This document shows positions 1 through 11,000 of a stretch of 64,000 nt of DNA, piece by piece. The translations under genes were made by a program, and so were the position numbers. Numbering within the stretch: position 1 is the stretch's first letter; every line of letters begins with the position of its first letter. Source of the stretch: Hyaloraphidium curvatum (Eukaryota > Monoblepharomycota > Hyaloraphidiomycetes > Hyaloraphidiales > Hyaloraphidiaceae); NCBI GenBank assembly GCA_025558095.1, contig JAIVFI010000003.1:1090632-1154631 (forward strand). Reading direction: 5' to 3'. The notes beneath the pieces are model-generated. The model saw only the letters and a program-made list of their open reading frames with translations, was not told the DNA's origin and searched no databases.

Positions 1-315
1 GAGGACGATCCGGCATTGCAAGCGCGGCTGGAAGCCGTTTCTGGGCTGATCACGGGTGCGTTCTCTCCATTTGCCCTGTCGAACTCGCGACTGACGTCCT
101 TCCGAAGGCAAACCGTACGGCCCCTCCACCCTCTCCGCCGCATTCTCCGCCCTCGCATCCCATCTTTCCTCCTCCGCCCGCGATCCGCTCTCCGACCTCG
201 CCCGGGCGGTCGTGGAAGCCGCGTGACGTTTCGGGGACCCATTTGCCATCGGGGGACTCGTGCTGCGCCCGGGTCGGCGTCACACCGGGGAGCTTCCCGG
301 ACGCGATTCCCGCCG
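1..315. other. Upstream flank of the GH9 gene
   Basis: The reading frame of the GH9 gene stays open through this stretch, but there is no in-frame ATG before 316 and the upstream translation is low-complexity Arg/Pro-rich. It is most simply 5' flank or 5' UTR. No other gene is supported here. Confidence 0.5.
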
Positions 316-2304
316 ATGCCGGCGCGATCGCGGCTGCAAACCGCACGGAATGGACGGACAAAGCGATGTCGTGGCGGCGGGGCGGGATTCGCGCGGGCAT
401 CGCTCTTGGCGGTCCTCGCGGCCTGCCTGCCGCACTTCCGCGCGGCATCGGCGCAGGCTGCCTCGCCGTGGGCCCCGCTGCTCTCCGCCTCGCTTTATTA
501 CTACGAGGCGCAGCGTGCGGGCAGGCTGCCGCCCGGAAATCGGGTCCCGTGGCGCGGGGACTCGGCACTGACGGACGGGCAGGACATCGGCGTGGACCTC
601 TCGGGGGGTTACTTTGACGCCGGGGACCACATGAAGTTTTCTTTCCCGCTGGGCAACGTGATTACCTCGCTGGCGTGGGGCGGCGTCGAGTTTGCGGACG
701 GGTTCGAGCGGGCAGGGGAGACGACCAACCTGAGGGCGGCGGTCAAGTGGGGCACGGACTGGCTCGCCGCCGCGCACTTCGAACCGCGCAAGCTGGCCGT
801 GCAGGTCGGCAACATGTCCGTGGACCACTCCCGGTGGACCTCGCACGAGGACCTGCCGCTCCCCCGGCCGACGCTCGTCATCGACGACCGGCGGCCGGGC
901 ACCGACGCCGCCGCGCAGGCCGCCGCCGCCCTCGCCGCCGCCTCGATGCTCTTCCTCCCCGACTCGCGCGGCGAGATCCCACCGGGATGGGGCCCGCGGT
1001 ACCCGAAATACCGGACGAGGCTGCTCCGCCACGCGCGCGAGCTGTTCGACTTCGCGCTCACCGCCCCGCGCGCGCGGTACCAGGATTCGGTCCCCGCCGC
1101 GGGCGAGGCGTACGCGTCGTCGGGGTACGACGACGAGCTGCTCTACGCCGCGCTGTGGCTGGCCCGGGCGACGGGGAGGAATGACTACGCGGAAGTGGCG
1201 GGGGAGATGTACGACCGGCTGGCGGTGGCAGGGATGGCCGAGGGCGGCGGGGAGGCGCCGGTGCACGATTGGAACAGCAAGTGGGGCGGGTGCATCGTGC
1301 TGGCCGCCTTGGTGCTCCCCGGCCTGCAGTACCCGCGCGCCGCGGCCAGGTACTTGGACCGCCTCATGCCGGGGCGCCACCCGTTCACCCCGGGGGGCAT
1401 GTGGTGGAGCGACGCCATGAGCAACTGGCAGTCCTTGGGAGGGGCGGGCAACCACGCGTTCCTCGCCGCCGTCTTTGCCCGCGGGGTGGTGGACCCGGGG
1501 CGGACGGGGAACGGGACGGCGAGCCCGGCGCGGAGGCGGGCCTACACCGATTTCGCGCGCAGCCAGGCGCGGTACATGTTCGGAGAGAACCCGCGCAACG
1601 CGACCTACATGGTCGGCGTCGCCGGAAACTCCCCGAAGCGGATCCACCACGCCACCGCCGCCGGGCCCGACCAGTACTCCCCCGGCCCGAATTTGCACAC
1701 CCTCACGGGGGCGATCGTCAACGGCCCCGGCAAATCTGACGAGTGGGCGGACGACAGGGCGGACTATGTCAGGAACGAGGCGGCACTGAACACAGCGGGC
1801 ATGTGGACGGGGGTGCTGGCGTTCCTCTGCGCCGAGGGGGGAGCGGGGCCGGCATTCAGCAACTCGACCTTGCGGGGCGGGGGGAACGTGCTGGGAACTT
1901 ACGACTGGGGGCAGAAGGACGAGCAGGATCCGTTTGGCGACGACGGGACGCCGTCCTCTGCTCCCGAGGCGACCTCCTCACCGACCCCATCCCCCCAACC
2001 TCCGGCCGGCACCTCCTCAGTCCTTTCGGCCCCCCCGCCGGCCTCCTTCTCCGCCGGCGCGATCGCCGGCATCGTGCTCGGCACCCTCCTCGGCCTGGCC
2101 CTCCTGCTCGTTTGCTGCTACGCCTGCTATTCCCGGTACCGCCGCCGCCGGGAGTGGCGCCGGCTGGGGGAGGAGAACGTGGACGGGTACGACTGGTCGA
2201 TGTTTGCCGCCAAGGGGGGGATGGACAAGGAGCTGCCGAGGACGAGCGAGGAGACGCTGGTGCCGAGCTCGGCAGGGTCCCTGGGGCGCAGCGAGGCCGG
2301 ATGA
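316..2304 (+). CDS. Membrane-anchored GH9 endoglucanase-like protein
   Basis: Single-exon glycoside hydrolase family 9 protein of about 662 aa; GH9 enzymes hydrolyse beta-1,4-glucans by inversion. An N-terminal hydrophobic signal (about residues 28-45) precedes the catalytic domain. The GYFDAGDHMKF motif carries both base-side aspartates (about D101 and D104). The DDRADYVRNEAALNTAG motif supplies the acid, about E488. A Ser/Pro/Thr-rich linker leads to a C-terminal membrane helix (about 582-604), then YRRRREWRR and a short tail, so the enzyme should be a type I surface protein. Oddity: the conserved HxR of the first GH9 signature reads IHHAT (Ala at about 446 instead of Arg), which may alter substrate binding. 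The start was chosen as the first ATG before the signal peptide. Cell-wall remodelling or plant/algal polymer degradation is inferred. Confidence 0.9.
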   Translation: MPARSRLQTARNGRTKRCRGGGAGFARASLLAVLAACLPHFRAASAQAASPWAPLLSASLYYYEAQRAGRLPPGNRVPWRGDSALTDGQDIGVDLSGGYFDAGDHMKFSFPLGNVITSLAWGGVEFADGFERAGETTNLRAAVKWGTDWLAAAHFEPRKLAVQVGNMSVDHSRWTSHEDLPLPRPTLVIDDRRPGTDAAAQAAAALAAASMLFLPDSRGEIPPGWGPRYPKYRTRLLRHARELFDFALTAPRARYQDSVPAAGEAYASSGYDDELLYAALWLARATGRNDYAEVAGEMYDRLAVAGMAEGGGEAPVHDWNSKWGGCIVLAALVLPGLQYPRAAARYLDRLMPGRHPFTPGGMWWSDAMSNWQSLGGAGNHAFLAAVFARGVVDPGRTGNGTASPARRRAYTDFARSQARYMFGENPRNATYMVGVAGNSPKRIHHATAAGPDQYSPGPNLHTLTGAIVNGPGKSDEWADDRADYVRNEAALNTAGMWTGVLAFLCAEGGAGPAFSNSTLRGGGNVLGTYDWGQKDEQDPFGDDGTPSSAPEATSSPTPSPQPPAGTSSVLSAPPPASFSAGAIAGIVLGTLLGLALLLVCCYACYSRYRRRREWRRLGEENVDGYDWSMFAAKGGMDKELPRTSEETLVPSSAGSLGRSEAG

Positions 2305-2839
2305 CGCAAACTTTGTACCCGGAAGCTATCTACATGGCGTATTTGGCGACGATCGGGGCTTTCCAACCGCTCCTAGTGGGATGGGGGACGGGGCTGTCCG
2401 TGTTTGACGGCGGTTTGGGGCGTTTTGGCCGCCTGCCCGGCCGGGTGCGGCGCCTCCCTGTATCCCCCTGTAATTCCCCTATCTCCCAGCTATTTTCCCG
2501 TGCGATCGGGCGTCTTTTGGGCCTCCCCGGCGCGTGATTTTGTTGTTTGGGTTCATGGGTCACGTGCTCCCCGCCAGTGGCGCGCGGCCGCAGTGCGAGC
2601 CGAGCCGTACGCCCAGCGCAGACCGCTATTGAGCCCGCGCCGCACACCCGTCCGCCCCGTCTAATTCGGTGCGTGCCCGCCTTCCCCCGCGGCGCCCGGC
2701 CGACCCGCCGCGTCGCCCCGCGTGCGCCGCAGCCGCGCGGCGCCGCCGTATGCCGTTTCCGCGGGGCGGCCCGGGCGCCCGCCGGGACGCGCGCAACCGC
2801 TGACACCTCCCGCCCCCGCCAGACCTTAATCCCGCAAAT
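2305..2839. other. Intergenic region, GH9 3' flank and HMG promoter
   Basis: GC-rich spacer between two co-oriented genes. Open frames here are low-complexity Arg/Pro shadows. No gene is seen. Confidence 0.5.
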
Positions 2840-3588
2840 ATGCCCAAGGCGCCGAAGGAGCCCAAGGAGAAGAAGGTGCGAAACGCGCCGCCGGGGCTCC
2901 GGCACCCCCAGGCGGCCCGCTCACGCCCCATCCGCCGCCCCGCCCCGCCCCGCCGACCGCCCCCCGCAGGAGAAGGCCGGCGGCAAGAAGAAGGCCGACA
3001 AGGACCCCAACGCCCCCAAGAAGCCGGCTTCGGGTGGGTTTCTGGACGACTGGACCCCCCCGGACCCCCCTGACCGCCCAACCGTCGACCGTCCCAGCCT
3101 ACATGCTGTTCTCGTCCGCCAAGCGCGCGGAGGTCAAGGCCGAGAACCCTGACGCTGGCTTCGGTGCGCTGCCCTGCCGGTGGCCCCCCTGCGGACCGTT
3201 CTGACCCCTCCTTTTCATTTTGATCCGACCAACCGCGGCCTCCCTTGCCCCCTACCCCGCTTGTGACGGCAGGCGAAATCGGCAAGCTCCTCGGCGCGGC
3301 GTGGAAGGACGTCTCGGACGCGGAGAAGAAGAAGTACGAGGCGCTCGCCAAGGAGGCCAAGGAGCAGTACGAGAAGGACCTGGCCGAGTACAAGGTTCGG
3401 CGCTCGTTGCCCCATCCCGCACCTTGCTGATCCGTTGCTTTCCCCCCTCCTCCTGCCTTTCCTTCTTCCTCTCTCTTCCCTGCCCCTTCCCTCCTTCCCC
3501 TTCCTTTCCACTGTCGTGGCGTTGCCCCGTTCTGCAGAAGAGCGGCGGCGGCAAGGCCGAGAAAGCCGACGACGACGACGAGGAGTAG
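2840..3588 (+). CDS. NHP6: Nhp6/HMGB-type single HMG-box protein, five exons
   Basis: Exons 2840-2875, 2970-3033, 3098-3163, 3273-3394 and 3538-3588 join to 339 nt (112 aa). The order is a Lys/Pro-rich basic arm, then DPNAPKKPASAYMLF, an ENPDAGFGEIGKLLGAAWK core, KKKYEALAKEAKEQYEKDL, and an acidic DDDDEE tail. This is the classic single HMG box of yeast Nhp6 and animal HMGB proteins, which bend DNA non-specifically and act with the FACT chromatin chaperone. Each intron starts GT and ends AG, and the joined box is uninterrupted. The short acidic tail is more HMGB-like than yeast Nhp6. A nuclear location is expected. Confidence 0.92.
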
Positions 3589-4271
3589 CCCCCTCCTTCC
3601 GCCTTCAGTGCCGGGGTTCATCGTATGTAGCTTTTCCGTGGAATAATCGCGTTTGTTCGTAAGCTCTGGCGGTCCGACGCCGTCGGGCCGGGGAGGGGCG
3701 ACCTGCTGTGCAACAACGAGCGGCACGGCTAGGCCACGGTATGACGGGCGCCGGGAAGTACCGTCGCGCCGAACTATCCGTTAATTTGCTCCATGTCGCT
3801 CCGAGGCGAAGCGTTTCGTCCGGCGCCGGCCATCAACCGTCAGACCTGTTCCGTCGCGCTGCCGGTTGACGATTGACGACCGCACTGCCGGAGACAGGCG
3901 CCGAGCGGATCCGTCCAACGAAGACTGGGGCACATGGACCGCCATGTACATTGCGAATTAGCCCCCATTCGGCGTCGGTCGTCAGCGGCGGCTCATGCTC
4001 GCCTCCGCGGCCGCCCGAAGGACGCGGTCGGGGGCGCACACCGTGAACGGCGCCGAGAAGACTAAGGAGGGAGGTGAAGATTTCCTGCCAGCGGTTCTAT
4101 TGGAAGAATGCGCCCCGCGGCCGTTCCAAGGAGAGATGACGCTGAAACTCGAGGAGAGGGAAAGTTCCACCGCCGATTCTCGATCCATCGAACACTCCTT
4201 TCGCCACGCGTCTCCCACAAAGCATTGCCGCAATCGGCCCTCGTCGGACCGCTCCGCTGCACTCGTGAGCC
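3589..4271. other. Intergenic region
   Basis: HMG gene 3' flank plus non-coding sequence. No convincing ORF, RNA or repeat is seen. Confidence 0.4.
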
Positions 4272-5227
4272 ATGACGATCGAAGTCCTGGGCGGCGGCAT
4301 CCACCGCACCGGCACCGTCTCCCTCCGCGAGGCCCTGAACATCCTGGGCTACAAGTGCCTAGTAGGCACTTCGCATGGTGCGAGTGCAAGTCGTGCCGAT
4401 CCCCCCGCACGTGGGACGACGGGCAGCCGGCCTCGCCGTCGCCGCTGGATGCCATCAGGCAGAAGGGCGAGGTGCACGCTCGTACCAAGTGCTACCACTC
4501 CTTCGACTCGTTCCCCCACACGCCGGAAATTCTCCCCGTGACGTCCGGGTGGGCTCGCGCCCGGAACGCTGCCCCGCGAGCCGTCCTTGACGCCCTGCAG
4601 GGCCACCTTCCCCCTCGGGAACAAATTCATGTGGGACCTGGGGCTCGGCCGGTGGAACAACGATCTGCGGCCGGCGTGCGACGCGTTCTTCGGCCCCGGC
4701 GGGTACGACGCCGCCGTGGACCAGTGCTGGGCCTATCCCGAGCTCCGCCGCGCGTACCCGGATGCGAAGGTGATCCTGACCGTCCGCGATCCCGAGGAGT
4801 GGTATCGCAGCTACATGACCAACCTCGTGGCCTTTGATGCCTGCGCGATGATCGCCGACCTCGATGCGGGGGGCCATTTGGGGAACGGGGTGTCGCCCTT
4901 CCATCCCGGGGCAATGGGTGTGATGAGGATCCTCGGGAGCGATTACCGCAAGGTGGTATCGCCGTGCGATGGGAATCCCCTCGCCTGACACGTACCTGGG
5001 CCGCCTAGGAGCGGGCGATCCAGATCTTCAACGAGTGGAACGAGGCCATCAAGGCCGAGGTGCCCTCAGAGAAGCTCCTCGTCTTGGACGTCCGGCAGGG
5101 CTGGGAACCCCTCTGTCGGTTCCTAATTCGGATCGGCTCCCTTATGTTTGGTTGGAACGTGGGTTCGGCTGGGAGACGGTGTCAGCGCGGGAACCGCGCC
5201 TCGCGACGTATTCAGGATTCGGAGTAG
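4272..5227 (+). pseudogene. Decayed sulfotransferase-like P-loop gene
   Basis: Fragments resemble the fungal Sulfotransfer_4 family. An N-terminal P-loop-like segment, HRTGTVSLREALNILGYKC, begins at the ATG at 4272. The central part (about 4601-4952) carries GGYDAAVDQCWAYPEL and AYPDAKVILTVRDPEEWY, the family's core. A probable GTGGTA...CTAG intron (4953-5008) joins it to ERAIQIFNEW and VPSEKLLVLDVRQGWEPLC. The stretch 4362-4600 cannot be fitted cleanly with one reading frame. After CRFL the expected C-terminal segment is replaced by unrelated sequence to a stop at 5227. These breaks suggest a pseudogene; an intact gene with badly predicted introns is the alternative. Confidence 0.6.
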
Positions 5228-5331
5228 CGGCTACTGCTTTTTCGCAAATAGGCTCTACTGATTGTCCATAAAGATCACCCAAAAAAGAGTAGAGAGACAA
5301 GCTTCTCCCTTTCTTCATGAACCCTTCCCCT

Positions 5332-7827
5332 CTAAACCAACACCGCGAAAGCGGCCGCGGCGGCCCCGATCACGGCCCCCACCGCCCCCGTGCCGAGGCG
5401 TCCGGCGGACGCGGGCTTGCTGGTCGAAACGGTGGCCGTGGCGGTGGCGGTCGGCGCAACCGTGGACGTGGTCGGGCTGCCCAGGGACTTGCACGCTGCG
5501 GCCGCAGACGGTCACGATCGCGGACGGGGTCACGGATCGTGCGGCACCCACTGAACTGCACCGAGTCCTCGACGTGGTGGAGCGGGAAGCCGGTGCAGAA
5601 GCCCAGGGTCGAGATCGTGGTGACGTTGGAGACGGCGGCGGAGCACTTGGAATCCGTGTAGAAAGCGACAGTGCGGGCGGTGCAGTCTCCCTTGGCTGCA
5701 ATCGGGGATTAGGAGCTGAGCATCCGTGCGTTGTCGTCCGCGATACTGGAACCCACCGTAAAAGGTCCCGGGCAGATCGGGATCCTCCAGCGCGACACAG
5801 CCTCCCGAAGGCACGGCGAGGATGTGCTCCACGGTTCCCGGGTGGCAACCCACGTCGCCGTACACGGTGCCGACGGCCCACTGCCCCGACGCCGAGGGCG
5901 GAACCACGAGCTCGAGCCTTTCGGTGCACGTGGAGATGTACGAGTGGCCGTCGGCGTCGGTCTCGCAGACGGAGGGGTCCTCCTTCGCGTGCTCGGCGCA
6001 GGTGGTGGCGTTGCCGGCGTCGGTCATTTCCGAGACGAAGATGACTGCGGCGGGCGATGGGTCAGTGGATGGGACAGTGCGGGCGAGGAGCGCGCACATT
6101 CAACAGCTCCCTGGTGAAACAGAAGGCGGCGATCAGTGAGACACTTCAAAAAGACAGGTCGTGCGCACGCACCGTGCAGTTCTTCCCGGCAAAGTAGGCC
6201 GACGACTCGTGCAGGGTCGGCGCGAGCTCCCGGCACACTGCGCTGCGTTAGGTCCCCGAAGGACTCATCGACTTGCGACGGCACCCACCGAACCTGATCG
6301 CGTCGTCCGAGTGGAAGAGCGGGAAGCCCGTGCAGACGTCGGTGGTCGGGACCGCAGAGACGTTGCCGACGGGCACGGTGCAGGCGGAGTTGGTGAACAC
6401 GGCGACGGTCCCAGCGGCGCAGTCGGCCTTGGCTGCGGGATCTTAAGCTTTTGCCCGCAATGAGCCTGCGCCGCAGGATACCCACCGTAGAACCCGTTGG
6501 CCGCGATGCTGTTGTCCCCGAGCGCGGTGCACGCCCCGCTCGGCAGCGCCATCACCTGCTCCGCCCCGCCCTCGGGGCAGGAGCGTCCCTCGTACAGCGT
6601 GCCGACGGCGAACTGCCCAGAGGCCCCCGCGGGGACGACCAGCTCGAGGTCCTGGGTGCAGGTGGTGCGGGAGCTGTGGCCGTCGGCGTCGGGTTCGCAG
6701 GTCGAGGGGTGGACCGTGTCGTGCTCGGCGCAGGTGGTGGCGTTGCCCCCGTCGGTCATGGCGTTGACGTAGATCACTGCGGGTGGAGTATTGGATCAGA
6801 TCAACCCAGCTGCGTGCGTCAGGTGACAGCTGCAAAGCCCACGTTCGATATTGCCCTGATTAGTACAAGGGCGGAGCGGGGTCAGATCTTCCGGCCGAGC
6901 AATTGCAAAGAACGATCTATACCGTGCAGTTCTTGCCGTTGTAGAACACCGTGTTCTCGTAGAGCTTGGCCCCTAGGGTCCTGCACTCTTTTTGCGGTCG
7001 CGGGTCAGCTCAGTCCGCGCTCGCCACCGCTTCGTCGTCTCACCAAACTGGATCGAGTCGTTGGCGTGCACCAGGGGGAAGGGGGCGCAGGTCCCGTTGG
7101 CGGCCAGCGTGGTGATGTTGCCCGTGGGCTTGGTGCAAGCGGCGTCGGTGTAGAAGGCGATGGATTCGGAAGCGCAGTTGGCCCTCGCTGCCGCGGAGAA
7201 GGTGGGCTTGGTTGGAGACGGAAGCTTCAAAGCCGGTTTGGCCCACCATAGAAGTTGCCCTCGGCCGTGGCACCCTCGAGCGCGGTGCACGCTCCGGCGG
7301 GCAGCGCGTGGATTTCCTCCGCGGTCCCATCCCCGCAACCCGGCCCATCAAACAGCGTGCCGACCATGAACTCGGCCGCGTATCCCTTGGGGAGCACGGG
7401 CTGGAGGCTGTCAGTGCAGCTGACGAAGACCGAGTGGCCGTCAGCGTCGGCCGCGCACTTTGGGACGTGCACGGCTTCGTGTTCGGCGCAGGTGGTGGCG
7501 TTGCCGGCGTCGGTCATGGCGCCGACGACGAGGTCTGGCGAGGGGAGGAGTGGCGTGAGTCAGGGAGGACGAAGAACGGGTGGCCGTCCCACATTCGACG
7601 GGGCCCTGGCGACGGCGAGGTCACCGACATCGAGTTTTGACGGGCGTCGTGCGAGGACGACGGGAGGAAAGTCGGTCAGTGCAGTCCGCGGTCCCGCGAG
7701 GGACGCGCACCGAGCAGTCCTTGGACGCGAAAAACGCCGAGCTCTCGTAAAGCTCGGCATCGGCGCCGCGTGCGGCAGCAAGAAACGCGAGGGCGAACAG
7801 CGCAACGGCAGCGGGAAGGCGCGGCAT
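5332..7827 (-). CDS. Secreted, likely GPI-anchored protein with three Cys-rich repeats
   Basis: Thirteen exons: 7827-7711, 7605-7593, 7534-7247, 7187-7044, 6972-6923, 6855-6843, 6776-6486, 6432-6289, 6237-6173, 6110-6098, 6044-5757, 5695-5552 and 5495-5332. The sum is 1734 nt (577 aa). A signal peptide (MPRLPAAVALFALAFLAAA) is followed by three homologous units of about 165 aa, each spread over four exons in identical phases (0, 1, 1, 1). Each unit has about nine cysteines and shared blocks such as MTDAGNATTCAEH, DADGHS, FY and a final PLxHxxDSxxF-like block. The last exon encodes a Thr/Ser/Ala-rich spacer and a hydrophobic tail ending AAAAAFAVLV, typical of a GPI signal. A 13-nt microexon occurs in every unit. 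I recognise no named family; a cell-surface or wall protein is inferred. Confidence 0.85.
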
Positions 7828-8754
7828 CGCGATGGTGCGTTGGGGGTTTGCGAGGGACGGCGAGGGATCGGGGTGGCGTTGACGAATCGGCGGGACGGCG
7901 GTGCGGTCGCCCAACGAGTCAAACGGGGGACCAGCAAAATTTCGCATGGTACGCGTCGCGCACTGCAGGACATTCGAATGCGGTCCGGTATGAATCCTTG
8001 CGCGGCTGTAGCGAGGCCAGAGCCGCACGCACTCGTGAGCAGGGGTGCAACGGTCATGGCTGAACCGCTGTGGCAAGCCGCCTTGCCGATATCGGCGGGG
8101 GTTTCAAGCAGACCATCGATTACCTTGAGAACGAACAGTTTGCTTGGTAGATTCCAATCATGGGCCGCCCCTCCGATCTATCCAAAGGACGCCGGCTGTC
8201 GGGATCTGTGTCAGTGTGGCGGTCGGTACCCCGTGACTGGCGGTAAGCAGCCTCACCCCATACGAATGCGCGCATGTGACAGGCGCTGAGAAGCTCCCAT
8301 GGTCAGAAGGTGCTATCATCGTGCCGCCCTTCCGTCGTCCATGAGGCTCGTCTTCCGGCGCCCTTCATGTCCGCGGCTAACTCCAAGCAGAGGAAGGCGG
8401 TCACAGCGCTCGATCTCAGCGACGCTTCCCAGCATCCCCAGCTGCCGCCTGGAGATTCTGGCCACCACGCGTATTTTATTGGGTGCTCCCCGACTCGGCC
8501 ACGAAGGGCCAGGCCGCACGGATGGGGATTGAGAAGTGCCGGCGCGAGGAAGCTTCCGCCGGGGGACGCAGCTCCATGACAGGTGCCGGGAAAATCCGTT
8601 CAGCGGAAAAGTTGCTGCTTTGATGCTTGTCCCTTCGAGACAGAGCTTGGTTTCCGGCGCCTGTCAAACCGCCTCGATAGCAGTGCGATCGAAAAGCGAG
8701 ACGACGCGACGAGCCTGCGGCATAAACATCGAGGTCGTATTCACGCGTGCCTCG
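7828..8754. other. Intergenic region with a dispersed repeat fragment
   Basis: No gene is seen. At about 8640-8690 there is a segment containing CCGGCGCCTGTCAAACCGCC. In inverted orientation it matches the repeat units at 35490-35930 (nearby AAGCTT, GAGCTTG and CCGGCG blocks also match). The rest is the 5' flank of the repeat-protein gene and of PPR copy 1. Confidence 0.5.
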
Positions 8755-10875
8755 ATGCGGGCCTTTTGGGCCCTCCGAACGCCTCTCATCGGCTCACCGG
8801 CATCTCATCTGCGCGGGCTTTCCGCCCGATGGGCTGCAGCGGAGCCGCGGTCGCCGTTCTGGCCCGGAATCGCGTCGGGGACCTGCGAACGCGGCGCGTC
8901 GCCTCTCTTGCGGTATTCCTCCCCCGCGACGCTCCTGCCGACGCGGTGCTTTTCGTCGGACGTTTTGCGAGGCGAGGATCCCCTAGGGCGGCTGCGGAAG
9001 GTCCTGCAGAGCGCAAGGAGCGGCCGCATCCCGCCCCGCGACGCCGCCGACAGGGTCTGGGAGGCCTATACCGCGCTCGGAAGCGCCCGCGGACTCGACA
9101 GCTACCTTGCCGCGGGTGTGGCACATCATTTGGCCGCCCATGCGGTCCAGGTGCAGGCCAGCCTCCGCGGGAAGGGCAAGGCCGGAAACCGGGACCGCGC
9201 CGAGGCATCGCTGGACCAGGCGGCGGAACGGATGGCTCGTCTTTTCACGGATGTCACCGAAGCTGGCATTGCCATTTCGCCGTTCGCCGTGACCAGATTC
9301 GTCCAGCTGAATGATCGCCACCTGGGGTGACTCGCGAGCGGCTGGGCACCTTGGAGCGAGGAGCTCTGACGTTCCGTGACCGCAGGTCGTACGCGGAATG
9401 CCGGAATGTGGTCGACTTTCTGCGGTTGAGATGCCGCGTCACGCTGACCCAGCGCACGTTGAGCGCGTCGCTGCGCAACGTTGCGCACCGCGGCAACTAC
9501 ACCGCGTTCCTCCGGCTCCTGTACGAGGAGCTGACGGCCAGCCCCGGCATCTCCATCGACGCGTTCATAATCAACCTTTTTCTCAAGGCTGTCGTCGAGG
9601 CGTCGCCATTGACTTAAGAAGACCTGGCAGGGTATCCACGCCGACAGACCTGTGTGGCGGACCTCGCAATCCCGCTGTGGGCTCTGACCAAGGACCAGCC
9701 CATCGTCCGGACTAGGAGCCTTGATCCTCGCGATCTGTATGCTTCGGAGCTGGCTCCAGACCCGGCTTCGTCTCTTCGGGAAGCAATCATGAGCGACCCG
9801 ATCCACGACACCGGTGCGGAAAATCGTGCAGCTTCTGTCGCTCGCGGCCGCTGGCTTTCGGCAGGGTCGGGAGGACGTGCTGAACGACCGCGTCGTCACG
9901 GTGGCTGTCGAAGCCTTCTGCGCTTGGAAGCATCCCAGGTGCGTCCTGGCCACCTCGGAACTGTTGGCAACGCCGCCGTTTCCGATTGCACCCCGTCCCG
10001 CGACATTCAACGTCTTGCTTGCCGATGCGTGCGATCGCCGGGACGCTGTTTCGGGCGAGGCGATCCTCGAGTGCATTCGGCAGGTGGGCTTGAAGCCGGA
10101 TCTGGAGTTGTTCAATACCATGATCCTTTTCTACGGGCGCACGGGGAGGCTCAAGCTTGCAAAGGAGACCCTGAAGGAGATGGTCACCGCAGGCTATAAG
10201 CCCAGCCCGCTGACCGGGATGGCGGTGCTGGAGGGCATCCTCGGGCCGAAGGCGGAGGACGTGGAGCGCGCAATGGACGTGCTCCTATCGGTGGGTATCG
10301 AGGTGTACGTGCAGCACTGGACGAAAGCTCTGCGCTGTTTTGCACAGCAACAGGATTTGTCGGGACTCATGCGGGTTTACGGGGCGATGACGGTGCCGCC
10401 GGATCGCGTAACAGTGTCGTTGATGGCAAAAGCGCTCGCCGATCTTGGGGGTGCGAGACAGATGACCGACTTCCTGAAGAGCGTTCCGCCGCATTTGATT
10501 GGGACATCGGAAACGTGGAGCGCCGCCATCACATCATTTACCAGGGAGTGGGCGTCTTCCGGGGACTTCGTTTTTCGGGACACCGCCTTCGCCCTGTCAT
10601 GTGCGGTGCTGGACCACACACAACTCACCACGGAATCCCTGCCGGCAGCGTTCCGCGAGCTACCTTTCGTGGACATGCACCCGCCCGTCCCCGCACCGGG
10701 GCTCATCCTGGTCATTTTTGTGCTTGCCACGCGGCTTCGCGGGGAGCAGCTGGGAATCATCACGGACAAGGGGAGGGCGTACCTGCGACGGAATGGACAC
10801 GCGGTGCCGGACGATGCGGAAGCACGAACGATGCTCGCGAGGCTTCAGCGGTTAGCAGGGATGCGCGCGGGATGA
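8755..10875 (+). pseudogene. PPR family copy 1, disrupted
   Basis: Two-exon member of the window's PPR family. Exon 1 (8755-9326) has a presequence ending PTRCFSS and the conserved helical domain up to DRHLG. A 59-nt intron (9327-9385) leads to exon 2. Compared with intact copy 4 there is an in-frame TAA at 9615 (after EASPLT). There is also a deletion of about 44 nt near 9798, which shifts the frame, and an in-frame loss of 6 nt near 10254. The distal half remains open from 9814 to 10875 and still encodes several PPR motifs, so a truncated product cannot be excluded. A full-length protein cannot be made. Confidence 0.85.
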
Positions 10876-11000
10876 GACGCCGAGCGACCCTGAACGAACG
10901 GCCTCTAGATCTTCGGCCGCCACAAAATGATCATGCCCTTGCACTGCAATGTAGCCACCCGAATTCATCGAGGAATAAGCACATCGATCCGCTCGGTGCC
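10876..11000 (+). repeat. Conserved 3' flank of the PPR family (copy 1)
   Basis: About 110 nt after the stop codon match the sequences after copies 6 and 7, including GTAGCCACCCGAATTCATCG at 10951. The duplication unit therefore extends past the coding region. Confidence 0.75.

Noticed and set aside
280-1698. Long antisense ORF (472 codons) opposite the GH9 gene, and similar ones opposite other genes
   Set aside because: Arg/Pro/Gly-rich shadow frames are expected from GC-rich third positions. They have no domains.
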